Positions 9,305 through 19,245 of a stretch of 64,000 nt of DNA are shown here, piece by piece; position 1 is the stretch's first letter, and every line of letters starts with the position of its first letter. The DNA is taken from positions 62,001-126,000 of the forward strand of contig CACDGO010000001.1 in the NCBI GenBank assembly GCA_902552345.1, given 5' to 3'. This DNA comes from an uncultured Pelagibacteraceae bacterium. GTDB lineage: Bacteria; Pseudomonadota; Alphaproteobacteria; Pelagibacterales; Pelagibacteraceae. Both the position numbers and the translations under genes were made by a program. The notes under the pieces were generated by a model, which was not told the DNA's origin, did not search any database, and worked only from the letters and a program-made list of their open reading frames with translations.

Positions 9305-12300
9305 GCTGTCTTTGTAATTCAATCTCAACAGCATCCATCCTCTTAGTTCCTCTTCCAACAATTGTGTAAACAGTCGGAATTACATAAAGAGTGAAAAAGG
9401 TAGAAAATAACATTCCACCAAAAATCGTTATACCAACAGTTAAGCGACTTGCTGCGCCGGGGCCAGTCCCAAGAATAAGTGGTAAAACACCAATTATTGT
9501 TGAGATACTTGTCATAAGAATGGGTCTTAATCTTATCGCCGCCGCTTCAAAAACTGCGACTTCTAAATTTTTTCCTTCCTTTCTTAACTGATTTGCAAAT
9601 TCTACAATTAGGATACCGTTTTTAGCTGAGAGACCGATCAAAATAATTAAGGCTATCTGACTATAAACATTTAATGAAGACCCAACTACTAGTAAACCAA
9701 TTAATCCACCAAGAATAGCCATAGGCACAGTTAACATAATTGTTAGTGGATGCCTCCAGCTTTCAAATTGAGCACTCATGGCTAGGTAAGCAGTAATTAA
9801 TGCTAAAGCAAATATTACATAAAGTTCAGTGTTGGTTTTTTTATACTCTTCACTTTCACCTTTATAAGCAATTTTTGCTTGAGGAGTATTTTGTTCTACA
9901 ACACTTACTAAAAACTTCAGAGCCTCATCAAGTGAATAGTCTCCCACAAGTCTTGCCGAGATAGTGACTGCTTTTTGTCTATTGTACCTAGCTAAGAACG
10001 GAGATTGTCCCTCTTCATCGTATGCAACTAAGTTTGACACAGAAACAAGCTTTCCATTATTTTTAGACCTTACGAAAACTTTACTTATACTATCTGGTTC
10101 TTGTCTATCTTTGATATCACCTTGCAAAATTATAGAATATTCTTTTCCATCTCTAGTAAAGTTTGTAACTCTTTTAGAACCAAAAATTGTTTCTATAGTT
10201 TTTCCAATATCTTCTGTCGAGACTCCTAGATCAGCAGCTTTTTTTTGATCTATCTTAACATTCAATTGAGGTTTGTTTAGATCGAAGTCATCTTGAATAG
10301 AAGTAAGGCTAGGATTTTTTCTTGCCTCTTTTTTAATTATCTCTTTCCACTCAATCAATTGTTCGTATGTATTACCTAAAATAACAAATTGGATTGGACT
10401 TTCTATTCCTCCAGTCCTTATCCCCTGAGGCATTATTGGAAAAGCCAAAACACCTGGTACTTTTGTAATTTTTCCAAAAGACTCTCTCATTATCTCAACT
10501 CCATGACGGTCTCTTTTAGCCCAAGGCTCTAAAAGAACAATTATAAAACCACTATTTACTTGTTTAGCTGACTTACCAAAACCTGGAACTCGCATAATTA
10601 ATTTTCTATATTCACCTTTACCTACACTTGGAAGTAACAATTCCTCAATCTCCTCTGCTCTATCTTTGGTAAAATTAAAGCCGGATCCTTGAGGAGCTTT
10701 TACAATTACAAAAAATGCCCCCCTATCTTCAGGTGCAATTAATTCTTTCTTAGCAAAATTAAAAAAGAATATTGTTAATGCAAGTGTTCCTAATAAAAAA
10801 ATAGTTATTGTTTTCCTTTTCTTTATCCAATTTAATAGTGAAACTTTATAAAGGTATGTGAGATCTTTTAAAAACTTTTCAAACTTTAAAACAATTTTTG
10901 ATTTTTGCATATTTTTTTGTAAAAATTTACTAGCCAACATTGGACTTAATGATAGTGCAACAAAACTAGAAATAATTACAGCCGATGCAAGAGTGATTGC
11001 TGTTTGAGTAAAAAGCACTCCCGTGATTCCTTTTATAAAAATAAGGGGAACAAATACTGCTACTAGCACAACAGTTGTAGCAATTATTGCAAATGATACC
11101 TGTTTAGCTCCTTTATAGGCTGCAACTAAAGGTGTATCTCCTAACTCTATTCTTCTCACTATATTTTCGAGCATCACAATGGCATCGTCAACTACAATAC
11201 CGATAGCTAAAACTAAGGCCATCAAAGTAAAAAGGTTTATTGAAAAATCAAAAATATAAATTGATAAAAATGTTGAGATTAATGAAACTGGTAACGCTAT
11301 TAAAGGTACAACCAAAGCTCTTAGGTTGCCTAGAAATAGATAAATAATAACAGTCACCAATATTAATGCAATGATCAGCGTCTTATAAACTTCTTTAATA
11401 GCAGATTTTATATAATTACTTCTATCAAATGAAACTTCCAAGGTAGTACCTGGCGGTAAGCTTGGCTTTAATTCTTTTATCTTTTTTTTGATCCCATTAG
11501 CTACTGCGATGGTGTTTGCATCAGATTGTTGATATATTCCTATTCCAACAACTTGCTTTCCATTACCTTTAAAAAGAGTTCTTGTTGACTCAGCTCCTAA
11601 TTCGATTTTTGAAACATCTGATAAGGTTATAATTGAACCGTCCTTAGCTCTTTTTAGAGGTAGATTTTTATAATTTTCAACTTCTTTATAAGCTTTGTCG
11701 AGTTTTATAGTGAGATCGATATCCTTTGACTCAATTCGCCCAGCTGGGAATTCTGTATTTTCACTTCTTAGCACTGCTTCTACTTCTTGAGTGGTTAGAT
11801 CTCTCGCAGCTAAAGCGATTGGATCTAGCCAAACTCTGAGCGAAAGTTCTCTTTGACCTCCAAGACGAACTCTCCCCACACCATCAACAGTCGAAAAAGT
11901 GTCAGTTAAATATCTATCAGCATAATCAGTCAACTCTAAATCAGTCATTGTTTCAGAATTAAAAGACAACCACATAGTAGTCCTCATCCCAGCACTTTGT
12001 TTGAAAATTTCAGGCTGTTCTGCTCCCTCCGGTAAATTATCTAAAACTCTTGACACTGAGCTCCTAACGTCGTTAGCAACATCATCTAAATTTAGACTAG
12101 TTTCAAACGTGAGTGTAATTCTTGAGCTTTCATCTTCACTAAAGGAGTCAATCGTTTCCAAACCTGGTGTTCCTCCAACAAAATCCTCGATTTTTTGAGT
12201 TATTTGAGTGTCAACTATCTCTGCGGAGGCTCCTCTATAATCAGTTTGAATAGTAACAACAGGAGGCTGGACATCCGGAAGCTCGTCAGTGGGAATTTCT

Positions 12301-12389
12301 TGAAAAGTAACAAGACCAAATATCACTAACACTAAACTCATTACTGATGCTACGACAGGTCTTTTTATAGATAAGTCTGTTAAAAACAT
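9294..12389 (-). CDS. RND-family (AcrB/MexB type) efflux transporter
   Basis: 1031 aa; MFLTDLSIKRPVVASVMSLVLVIFGL...ELPDVQPPVVTIQTDYRGASAEIVD; GIVVDDAIVMLENI. Confidence 0.95.
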   Translation of the reverse strand: MFLTDLSIKRPVVASVMSLVLVIFGLVTFQEIPTDELPDVQPPVVTIQTDYRGASAEIVDTQITQKIEDFVGGTPGLETIDSFSEDESSRITLTFETSLNLDDVANDVRSSVSRVLDNLPEGAEQPEIFKQSAGMRTTMWLSFNSETMTDLELTDYADRYLTDTFSTVDGVGRVRLGGQRELSLRVWLDPIALAARDLTTQEVEAVLRSENTEFPAGRIESKDIDLTIKLDKAYKEVENYKNLPLKRAKDGSIITLSDVSKIELGAESTRTLFKGNGKQVVGIGIYQQSDANTIAVANGIKKKIKELKPSLPPGTTLEVSFDRSNYIKSAIKEVYKTLIIALILVTVIIYLFLGNLRALVVPLIALPVSLISTFLSIYIFDFSINLFTLMALVLAIGIVVDDAIVMLENIVRRIELGDTPLVAAYKGAKQVSFAIIATTVVLVAVFVPLIFIKGITGVLFTQTAITLASAVIISSFVALSLSPMLASKFLQKNMQKSKIVLKFEKFLKDLTYLYKVSLLNWIKKRKTITIFLLGTLALTIFFFNFAKKELIAPEDRGAFFVIVKAPQGSGFNFTKDRAEEIEELLLPSVGKGEYRKLIMRVPGFGKSAKQVNSGFIIVLLEPWAKRDRHGVEIMRESFGKITKVPGVLAFPIMPQGIRTGGIESPIQFVILGNTYEQLIEWKEIIKKEARKNPSLTSIQDDFDLNKPQLNVKIDQKKAADLGVSTEDIGKTIETIFGSKRVTNFTRDGKEYSIILQGDIKDRQEPDSISKVFVRSKNNGKLVSVSNLVAYDEEGQSPFLARYNRQKAVTISARLVGDYSLDEALKFLVSVVEQNTPQAKIAYKGESEEYKKTNTELYVIFALALITAYLAMSAQFESWRHPLTIMLTVPMAILGGLIGLLVVGSSLNVYSQIALIILIGLSAKNGILIVEFANQLRKEGKNLEVAVFEAAAIRLRPILMTSISTIIGVLPLILGTGPGAASRLTVGITIFGGMLFSTFFTLYVIPTVYTIVGRGTKRMDAVEIELQRQLKK

Positions 12390-13262
12390 TTAATTTCTAG
12401 GATTAATTTTTCTTATTTTGACATTATTTCTTACTTTTGAGACACCTTCTGTAATAACAAAGTCACCTTCATTTATTCCAGAGACAACAGAAACTTTACC
12501 AAAATTTCTCTTACCTATTTGAATATCTTTTTTTTTAGCAGTATCATCTTTGACTGTATAAACAAAAGCTGTGCTACCTTGGATTGTCACAGCACTTTCA
12601 GGAACACCAATTTGACTCGTTTCATCATATATGACTTTTACGGTCATTAATTGCCCTGGGATGATCTCAAAACTTGAATTATCTACTAAAACTCTAGATA
12701 AAATTGACCTTGTGGAAGGATCTATCCTCGAGCTGATTGTCTCAATTTTCCCTTGAAAAATTTTATTAAATGCTGAATTCGTAATATCTGCCCTTAGTCC
12801 TTTTTTTAGTATATTTACATAATTTTCTGGAACTTTGATATCTATAACTATCTTTTTTAAATCATCTAAAGTCACTATTAAACTTTCTGAGCCTAAAACG
12901 CCTTGCGCAATTTCTCGTTTACCTAATTTTCCTTCAAAGTCAGCAATTATTTCTTCACCGCTTTTAAGCTTTAAAATTACTTCACCTTTTTTTACAAATC
13001 TATTTTCAATATTTAATTTTCCAGATACTTCAGTTGTTTTAATTCGATAAGTCTTTGAATTTTGCGCAATAGCAGTTCCAAATGTTTCAATACTTTTATA
13101 AAATAAAGATTTCTCAACTTGTTCAACAATTACTCCTGGAGCAGGTCTTACACTAAATTTTTTTTTAAAGTGTAATCCTATAAAATGTCTTGCAGCTATA
13201 ATCGCAAAAATACCTATAAAAAAGATGATTAAAAAAATTTTTAATTTTGAAAATGTTTTCAT
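12390..13262 (-). CDS. RND efflux membrane fusion protein
   Basis: HlyD/AcrA-type periplasmic adaptor directly upstream of RND gene; likely start is internal Met (MKTFSKLKIF) because the longer ORF overlaps the neighbour. Confidence 0.88.
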   Translation of the reverse strand: MKTFSKLKIFLIIFFIGIFAIIAARHFIGLHFKKKFSVRPAPGVIVEQVEKSLFYKSIETFGTAIAQNSKTYRIKTTEVSGKLNIENRFVKKGEVILKLKSGEEIIADFEGKLGKREIAQGVLGSESLIVTLDDLKKIVIDIKVPENYVNILKKGLRADITNSAFNKIFQGKIETISSRIDPSTRSILSRVLVDNSSFEIIPGQLMTVKVIYDETSQIGVPESAVTIQGSTAFVYTVKDDTAKKKDIQIGKRNFGKVSVVSGINEGDFVITEGVSKVRNNVKIRKINPRN

Positions 13263-14077
13263 TTTTTTTCTAGTCCGTACTCTGACCATGAGCCGTCATA
13301 GATAGTTGGCTTTTTACCACTTATGATAGAATTAGCTAGTCCTAAAATACATGCAGTAACACCAGATCCACATGTAAAAGCTATATCTTTGTTATTGTCT
13401 ATTTGATTTTGATTAAAAATATTGATCAATTCATCTCTTTTTTTAAAAGTACGATCTTCGTTTAAAAGTAATTGAAAAGGTAAATTTTTAGAGCCCTCAA
13501 CATGACCACTTTTCAAACCCTGTCTTGGTTCCGGTTGTATACCTAAAAATCTTTGTTTGCTTCTAGCATCTATAAGCTGAAATTTTTTACTTGATATATT
13601 ATCTTCGACTTGTTTTTTATTTATAAGAATTGATTTATTCTCTCTAGCTTTATAATTTGTTTTAAAAATTTTTATTGACTCTTTTGAGGTCGGTCTTTTT
13701 TCTCTTAACCACTTTTTAAAATCTCCATCTAACACTGAAACAAGATTAGTATCGTGATCGAAATAAATAAAAGTGTACCAAACTCTACAAGCACTGTAGA
13801 CATCAGAATTGTCATAGATAACTATATGGTCAGAGTTTTTTAAACCTAGATTGGAAATGATTTCTTCCCATTTTTGCATTGACGGTAGCATATGTGGTAA
13901 TGAAGTGTTCTGATTTGAATTCTTATCAATATCAAAAAAAATTGAATTTTTTATATGATTCAACTTAAATTCTTCCTCAGCATTTCTATTTGAATTAGGT
14001 AAGCACCACGTAGCGTCTAAAATCTTAACATAGTCAATATTTTTTTCCAGCCATTCCGTAGTAACAAGTTGTTTCAT
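13259..14077 (-). CDS. sseA: 3-mercaptopyruvate/thiosulfate sulfurtransferase
   Basis: Two rhodanese domains; active-site loop CGSGVTAC. Confidence 0.88.
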   Translation of the reverse strand: MKQLVTTEWLEKNIDYVKILDATWCLPNSNRNAEEEFKLNHIKNSIFFDIDKNSNQNTSLPHMLPSMQKWEEIISNLGLKNSDHIVIYDNSDVYSACRVWYTFIYFDHDTNLVSVLDGDFKKWLREKRPTSKESIKIFKTNYKARENKSILINKKQVEDNISSKKFQLIDARSKQRFLGIQPEPRQGLKSGHVEGSKNLPFQLLLNEDRTFKKRDELINIFNQNQIDNNKDIAFTCGSGVTACILGLANSIISGKKPTIYDGSWSEYGLEKK

Positions 14078-14523
14078 TATCTATTCTTTTCGAAGTATCT
14101 TTGATGATATTCCTCTGCTTTACAATAATTTTTAAGTGGAGAAATATTGGTTTGAATTTTTCCATTAAGCTCTTTATTAAAAATTTCCATAACTTCTTTT
14201 GCTTCTTTTTTTTGATCTTCATCTTCATAGAAGATTTCACTTCGATATTGAGTTCCAATATCTGGAAATTGCATATCTTTTTGAGTGGGATCGTGCATCT
14301 TAAAAAATAAATCTAAAATTTTTTTGAATGAAATAATTTTCTCGTCAAAAGTTAATCTTACAACCTCAGCATGACCAGTATTACCCTTGCAAACTTCTTT
14401 GTAGGATACTATAGGATTATATCCGCCAGCATAACCTACCTCGGTACCAATAATACCTGGTTTGCTTTTAAAGTTTTCCTCAGGGCCCCAGAAGCACCCT
14501 AGTCCGAGTGTACATTTCTTCAT
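14077..14523 (-). CDS. msrA: Peptide-methionine (S)-S-oxide reductase
   Basis: GLGCFWGPEENF, GYAGG, GHAEVV, YHQRYF. Confidence 0.92.
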   Translation of the reverse strand: MKKCTLGLGCFWGPEENFKSKPGIIGTEVGYAGGYNPIVSYKEVCKGNTGHAEVVRLTFDEKIISFKKILDLFFKMHDPTQKDMQFPDIGTQYRSEIFYEDEDQKKEAKEVMEIFNKELNGKIQTNISPLKNYCKAEEYHQRYFEKNR

Positions 14524-14555
14524 AAGTTAATTATACAGATATTGAGGATATTAAA

Positions 14556-15434
14556 TTGTTAACACGAAATCAATTAGGCGTATTGTACGGTATTGCATCA
14601 GTTGCATGTTTTGCGATGATGGATGCAAGTGTTAAATGGCTTGATATGTTTCCTGTAGGTCAAGTATTGTTTTCAAGGTTCTTTTTTGGCTTGATACCAA
14701 TTTTGATGCTTGTTCCTCGAAGCGAATTTAAAACTTTTTATAAAACAAGAAGACCTAAGTTACATGCATTTAGAGCAATTACAGGCACGCTAGCAATAAT
14801 TGCTTTATTTATAGCATTGAGAGAAATACCTTTGGCAGATGTAGTAAGCTTAACTTTTGGAGGCCCTATTTTCGTTACGTTAGGTTCAATATTTTTTTTA
14901 TCAGAAAAAGTTGGAGTTAAAAGATGGCTCGCTGTTTTAATTGGGTTTATTGGAATGTTGTTGATTGTAAAACCTGCTTATGAGGAATTAAATATATATT
15001 ATATTTTTCCAATAATTTTTTGTATTTTTTTTGCTTGCGTTGCTTTAAGTATAAGAAGCTTATCTTCAACAGAACCTAATTATAGAATAGCGCTTTATTT
15101 CTCACTTTTAAGTATGGTGGTAGGATTATTTACTTTACCGTTTGGATGGGTAATGCCGAATACATTTGAATTATTTCTTTTAATTTTTACAGGAATTATT
15201 GGCTCAGTTGCTAATATACTTTTAACTGTTTCATTAAGATTTGCTGAAGCTTCGCTAGTTACTCCAACTAAATATTTAAATTTAGTTTTTGCAATTTTAT
15301 TAGGTTATTTTATATGGAGTGAAATACCGAAACTTTTAACACTTGTGGGAGCTGGATTGATAATTGTAAGCTCTATAATTATTTTCATGAGGGAATCTGA
15401 ACTAAAAAAAAAAGTGGTAAGTTCTAGGCCGTGA
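14556..15434 (+). CDS. EamA/DMT-family transporter
   Basis: About 10 TM segments with two EamA repeats. Confidence 0.88.
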   Translation: MLTRNQLGVLYGIASVACFAMMDASVKWLDMFPVGQVLFSRFFFGLIPILMLVPRSEFKTFYKTRRPKLHAFRAITGTLAIIALFIALREIPLADVVSLTFGGPIFVTLGSIFFLSEKVGVKRWLAVLIGFIGMLLIVKPAYEELNIYYIFPIIFCIFFACVALSIRSLSSTEPNYRIALYFSLLSMVVGLFTLPFGWVMPNTFELFLLIFTGIIGSVANILLTVSLRFAEASLVTPTKYLNLVFAILLGYFIWSEIPKLLTLVGAGLIIVSSIIIFMRESELKKKVVSSRP

Positions 15435-16054
15435 GAAAGTACCCAAGTTATTGGTTAAAAGCTATTAAGATTTTATCTAAAAAAGATAAGGTTTTAAAGA
15501 AGCTCATACTAAAATATGATGACAAATTCTTAACAACTAAAAAAGATATCTTTTACTCTCTTTGCAAAAGTATAGTTGGTCAACAAATAAGTGTTTCAGC
15601 AGCAAATTCAGTATTTAAAAAGTTTCAGGTAAAATCTAAAAAAATTAATCCTGTTAATGTATCCAAATTGTCTTTAGTTCAATTAAAATCTTGTGGTTTA
15701 AGTAGACAAAAAGCTTTAGGTATAAAAGAATTGTCAATTAAATTTTTAAAAAAAGAATTTAATCCAAAACTTATTAATAAAATGAGTGATGAAGATGCTA
15801 TAATATATTTATCTAATCTTAGACAGATTGGAAGGTGGAGTGCTGAAATGATACTATTATTTACTTATAATCGATCAAATATATGGCCGTTACAGGATAT
15901 CGGTCTACTTAGAGCAATCTCCAATAACTATAAAAAGAAATATTATCCCCCAAAAAGTTTTTTGAAAAAACTTTATAAAAAGTTTACCCCTTATTGTTCA
16001 GTTGCCACTTGGTACCTTTGGCGTAGTATTGATGATGAACCAATTCAGTATTGA
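15431..16054 (+). CDS. alkA: DNA-3-methyladenine glycosylase II (HhH-GPD family)
   Basis: SIVGQQISVSAANSVFKKF; LRQIGRWSAEMILLF...WPLQDIGLLRAI. Confidence 0.82.
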   Translation: MRKYPSYWLKAIKILSKKDKVLKKLILKYDDKFLTTKKDIFYSLCKSIVGQQISVSAANSVFKKFQVKSKKINPVNVSKLSLVQLKSCGLSRQKALGIKELSIKFLKKEFNPKLINKMSDEDAIIYLSNLRQIGRWSAEMILLFTYNRSNIWPLQDIGLLRAISNNYKKKYYPPKSFLKKLYKKFTPYCSVATWYLWRSIDDEPIQY

Positions 16055-16338
16055 GCACCCTCAACAGTTTGGTGTTGTCGGTCTGCAAAACCTTTAAGAA
16101 TCGAATGCGCAGCCTGATATTCTTTTGAATTATAAAAGTTATTTGCCTCATCATAAGACGGGAATTCAATTACAACTGTTCTTGGAGATTTATTGCCTTC
16201 ATTTGATGTTGATCTCCCACCCCTAATTAAAAATTTACCTTTATATTTTTCAACTGCTGCTCTAGCTTTGACTGCATATTCTTTCAACTTTTCCTCATTA
16301 TTTATACTTTTATAAACACACACTACATATCCTTTCAT
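16045..16338 (-). CDS. DUF1330 family protein
   Basis: MKGYVVCVYKSINNEEKLKEYAVKA...FLIRGGRS...VVIEFPSYDEANNFYNSKEYQAA. Confidence 0.82.
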   Translation of the reverse strand: MKGYVVCVYKSINNEEKLKEYAVKARAAVEKYKGKFLIRGGRSTSNEGNKSPRTVVIEFPSYDEANNFYNSKEYQAAHSILKGFADRQHQTVEGAQY

Positions 16339-16371
16339 TTACAACTCCTTTAAAATAAATTAGCTTTCTTC

Positions 16372-16899
16372 ATGGCAGATAAACTTATCATTGATTGGAA
16401 AGAGTACAATCAAATCGTAGAAAAACTAGCCATACAGATCCATAAAAGTGGCTTTAAGCCTAATTTACTCATTGGAATAATGAGGGGCGGTGCTCCAATC
16501 ATAGATGTTTTGAGCCGTGTGTTTAAACTAAAATGTGCTTATTTAGCTGTAGAGTCCTATTCTGGTGATGGTGTTGAAGATCAACAAGGCGATTTAATTT
16601 TTTCAAGGGAAATGAGTTCAACTGTCCAAGAAATGAGCGGAAATATTCTATTATGTGATGATTTATCTGATACTGGAATCACATTAAACAAAAGTATCGA
16701 TTGGCTAAAAAAATACCCACCCTTGAAAGAAAATATAAAAGAAATTAGAACAGCTGTCTTATGGAAGAAAAAAGACTCTACTTTTGAACCTGATTTTTGT
16801 GCGCAAAAATTAGATAGCAATCCGTGGATTGTCCAGCCGTTTGAGCATTATGAAGAGATAAAAGTTGAGGACTTAATAGAGAAACATGAGAAGAATTAA
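16372..16899 (+). CDS. Purine phosphoribosyltransferase
   Basis: PRTase motif ILLCDDLSDTGITL; convergent with purine permease. Confidence 0.82.
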   Translation: MADKLIIDWKEYNQIVEKLAIQIHKSGFKPNLLIGIMRGGAPIIDVLSRVFKLKCAYLAVESYSGDGVEDQQGDLIFSREMSSTVQEMSGNILLCDDLSDTGITLNKSIDWLKKYPPLKENIKEIRTAVLWKKKDSTFEPDFCAQKLDSNPWIVQPFEHYEEIKVEDLIEKHEKN

Positions 16900-16920
16900 G
16901 GGCCAGAGTTACCCGGCCCT
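16899..16920. terminator. Bidirectional hairpin terminator between convergent genes
   Basis: AGGGCC-agagttaccc-GGCCCT flanked by A/T tracts. Confidence 0.75.
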
Positions 16921-16926
16921 AAATTT

Positions 16927-18237
16927 TTAAGCTACGTAGAAACTTACTACGCTAAATACTGCAATTACCCAAATTGCTGGTGAGGTTTTTCCAAATTTAC
17001 CAGTAAAGATTTGAATTAATGCGTAAGAGATGAATGCAAGAGCAATTCCATTACTTATACTGTAAGTTAATGGCATGGTTATCATAGCTACAACTGCCGG
17101 CCCAGACTCAGCTATATCATTCCACTCAATATCTGTAATGTTCCTAACAAACAAAATCGCTACATATAATAATGCTGCTCCATCTATTTCCTTTGGAAGA
17201 CTTGTAGCTAAAGGTGAAAAGAACAAACACGCTAAAAACAGAACTCCAATAACTAACGAAGTCATTCCTGTTCTTCCACCTGCTTTTACACCAGCACCTG
17301 ACTCTACATAACTTGTAACTGTTGTTGTGCCCATCACAGCACCTGCAACTGTTCCAACACTATCAGATAGCATAGCTTTGTTTATATCTTGCACTTTACC
17401 TTTTTTATCTACTTTGCCTGCTACGTTAGCAACAGATGTTAACGTTCCTGCTGTATCAAAAAAGTCAATAAACAATAAAGTAAAAACTATTGAAGCCATA
17501 CCTGCCGTGAGGGCAGCTTTGAGATCAAACTCAAATAGATAAGTCATTGGGGGAATTGATCCAACCACTCCATTAAACTTTGCTAAACCTGTTGCCCAAG
17601 CAATTATACTAAATAGCAGAATACCTATTATAATATTTCCCCTTATTTTCATTTTTTCTAACACAATCATAAAGACAAAAGCCAAACATCCTAAAAGGAC
17701 TAGAGGATTTTTAATATCACCGAGAGTTACAAGCGTAACAGGATGATCTCCAACAACTCCCATTATCTCAAGACCGATAATTGCTAAAAATAGTCCAATT
17801 CCGGCTCCTATTCCAAGTTTTAAACTTTTTGGTATCGAGTTGATTAACCAAGCTCGTAATGGAGTTAATGAAATTGCTAAGAAGATTACACCAGCAACTA
17901 AAACTGCACCCAATGCTGCTTGAGGAGTATAACCCATTCCTGCGACTACACCATAAGCAACAAAAGCGTTTATACCCATACCAGGAGCTAGTCCTATTGG
18001 CCATGTACGTCCATGGAACGCCATTATAAAACAAGCAACTGCTGTAGCTAAAATTGTTGCAGTGAAAACCGCACCAAAATCAAAAAAACCTTTTTCTGTT
18101 CCAGCAAATTCACCAGATAAGATAAAAGGATTTAAAAACATTATGTAAGCCATTGTAAGAAAGGTCGTTACCCCGGCTATTACCTCTGTTTTAAAATTTG
18201 TTTTATGTTTTCTATATTCAAAATATTTTTCCATCAT
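16927..18237 (-). CDS. NCS2/AzgA-type purine permease
   Basis: YRKHKTNFKTEVIAGVTTFLTMAYIMFLNPFIL; GLAPGMGINAFVAYGV; GTTTVTSYVESGAGVKAGGRTG. Confidence 0.92.
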   Translation of the reverse strand: MMEKYFEYRKHKTNFKTEVIAGVTTFLTMAYIMFLNPFILSGEFAGTEKGFFDFGAVFTATILATAVACFIMAFHGRTWPIGLAPGMGINAFVAYGVVAGMGYTPQAALGAVLVAGVIFLAISLTPLRAWLINSIPKSLKLGIGAGIGLFLAIIGLEIMGVVGDHPVTLVTLGDIKNPLVLLGCLAFVFMIVLEKMKIRGNIIIGILLFSIIAWATGLAKFNGVVGSIPPMTYLFEFDLKAALTAGMASIVFTLLFIDFFDTAGTLTSVANVAGKVDKKGKVQDINKAMLSDSVGTVAGAVMGTTTVTSYVESGAGVKAGGRTGMTSLVIGVLFLACLFFSPLATSLPKEIDGAALLYVAILFVRNITDIEWNDIAESGPAVVAMITMPLTYSISNGIALAFISYALIQIFTGKFGKTSPAIWVIAVFSVVSFYVA

Positions 18238-18241
18238 AAAA

Positions 18242-18336
18242 TTAAACCTCCGTTTAAAGTTTATTACTCTATATATGTATCAAAATCTTAACTAAATCAG
18301 GCATAGCTGCCGAGATTCAACCAATAGTAAATATAT
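18242..18336 (-). promoter_or_regulatory. Structured 5' leader of purine permease (candidate cis-regulatory RNA)
   Basis: Minus-strand TTGGTTGAATC-TC-GGCA-GCTA-TGCC-T-GATTTAGTTAA hairpin (18288..18324), flanking ATATAT/ATATAT pairing, and TTAAAC-GGAG-GTTTAA hairpin with the SD in its loop (18242..18257). Confidence 0.5.
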
Positions 18337-18372
18337 CTGTTTATAACTTTTCGTTATAAAATAAGGGTTAAC

Positions 18373-18678
18373 ATGAAAAAATTATTTTTTGCAATTTTAT
18401 ACACATTATTAATAATTTCTTTGGGTGGTTGTAAAGCAGTATCAAATAAAATTGAGGATACGACAGAAAAAGAGAACCAAAAATTAAGTAAATGGTTGAA
18501 TAAACCAGAGGAAGATCTCAAAAGTTTTTATGGTCAACCAGATAAAGTTGAGTTTTTAAAAACTAGAAATAGGAATTACGTTTATATAAATGAAAAATAC
18601 AAGATTAAGTGTGAGCGTAAGTTTGAGGTAAATCCAAGGAATATTGTGGTTGGTTTTAGTAGTAAAAATTGCTTTTAA
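18373..18678 (+). CDS. Small lipoprotein
   Basis: Lipobox LGGC after hydrophobic N-terminus. Confidence 0.6.
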   Translation: MKKLFFAILYTLLIISLGGCKAVSNKIEDTTEKENQKLSKWLNKPEEDLKSFYGQPDKVEFLKTRNRNYVYINEKYKIKCERKFEVNPRNIVVGFSSKNCF

Positions 18679-18683
18679 TTACC

Positions 18684-18702
18684 TGCGGAGTAAAACTCCG
18701 CA
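18684..18702. terminator. Hairpin terminator between convergent genes
   Basis: TGCGGAGT-aaa-ACTCCGCA. Confidence 0.7.
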
Positions 18703-18714
18703 AGTAAGGTAAAC

Positions 18715-19155
18715 TTATTTAATATCAATAAGTCTTTTTTTCTTTATTTCTGGGATTATTTTTTCACAAGAAATGGTCAGCAAACCATCTTTTAGCTCAG
18801 CACCGTTCACTTTTACATCATCTGCAATTGTGAAAGATCTAGCAAAAGATCTTTGAGATATTCCTCGATGAATAACTTCATCGCCATCTTTTTCTTCAGT
18901 TCTTTTAACGTCTTTCGTTTTTACAGTTAAAAGATTATCTTCATATTCAACTTCAACATCATTTTTATTAAAGCCAGCAACTGCTACCTCAATAGCATAC
19001 TTGTCTTTGCCTGCTTTACGTATGTTGTATGGCGGGTAATTGCTTTGAACTACGCCACCATTCCCTAACATAGACTCGAACTGATCAAACATGTCATCGA
19101 AGCCTACGCTAAAAGGTCTAAGTGAATTAAAGATCGATAGATCCTTACTTGTCAT
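18715..19155 (-). CDS. Small heat-shock protein, Hsp20/IbpA family
   Basis: Alpha-crystallin domain: YNIRKAGKDKYAIEVAVAGFNKNDVEVEYEDNLLTVKT...RSFARSFTIADDVKVNGAELKDGLLTI. Confidence 0.93.
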   Translation of the reverse strand: MTSKDLSIFNSLRPFSVGFDDMFDQFESMLGNGGVVQSNYPPYNIRKAGKDKYAIEVAVAGFNKNDVEVEYEDNLLTVKTKDVKRTEEKDGDEVIHRGISQRSFARSFTIADDVKVNGAELKDGLLTISCEKIIPEIKKKRLIDIK

Positions 19156-19213
19156 TTATCCTCCTTTGTTAGCAAGGTTTTATGTCAGTCCCATTTGGCA
19201 ACTAACAAAGTAG
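19156..19213 (-). promoter_or_regulatory. Candidate RNA thermometer in hsp20 leader
   Basis: 9-bp perfect inverted repeat CTTTGTTAG (minus strand, + 19202..19210) / CTAACAAAG (+ 19164..19172) abutting the SD GGAGG, with imperfect extension UCU/GAGG. Confidence 0.5.
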
Positions 19214-19245
19214 ATATGGTTATTATTTTTATTTTTTCAAGATTG

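Noticed and set aside
9964-10248. Plus-strand ORF antisense to RND transporter (also 9391..9591, 12001..12198)
   Set aside because: Shadow ORFs opposite a clear 1031-aa coding gene.
17768-18034. Minus-strand 88-aa Cys/Trp-rich ORF
   Set aside because: Alternative frame inside the purine permease gene.
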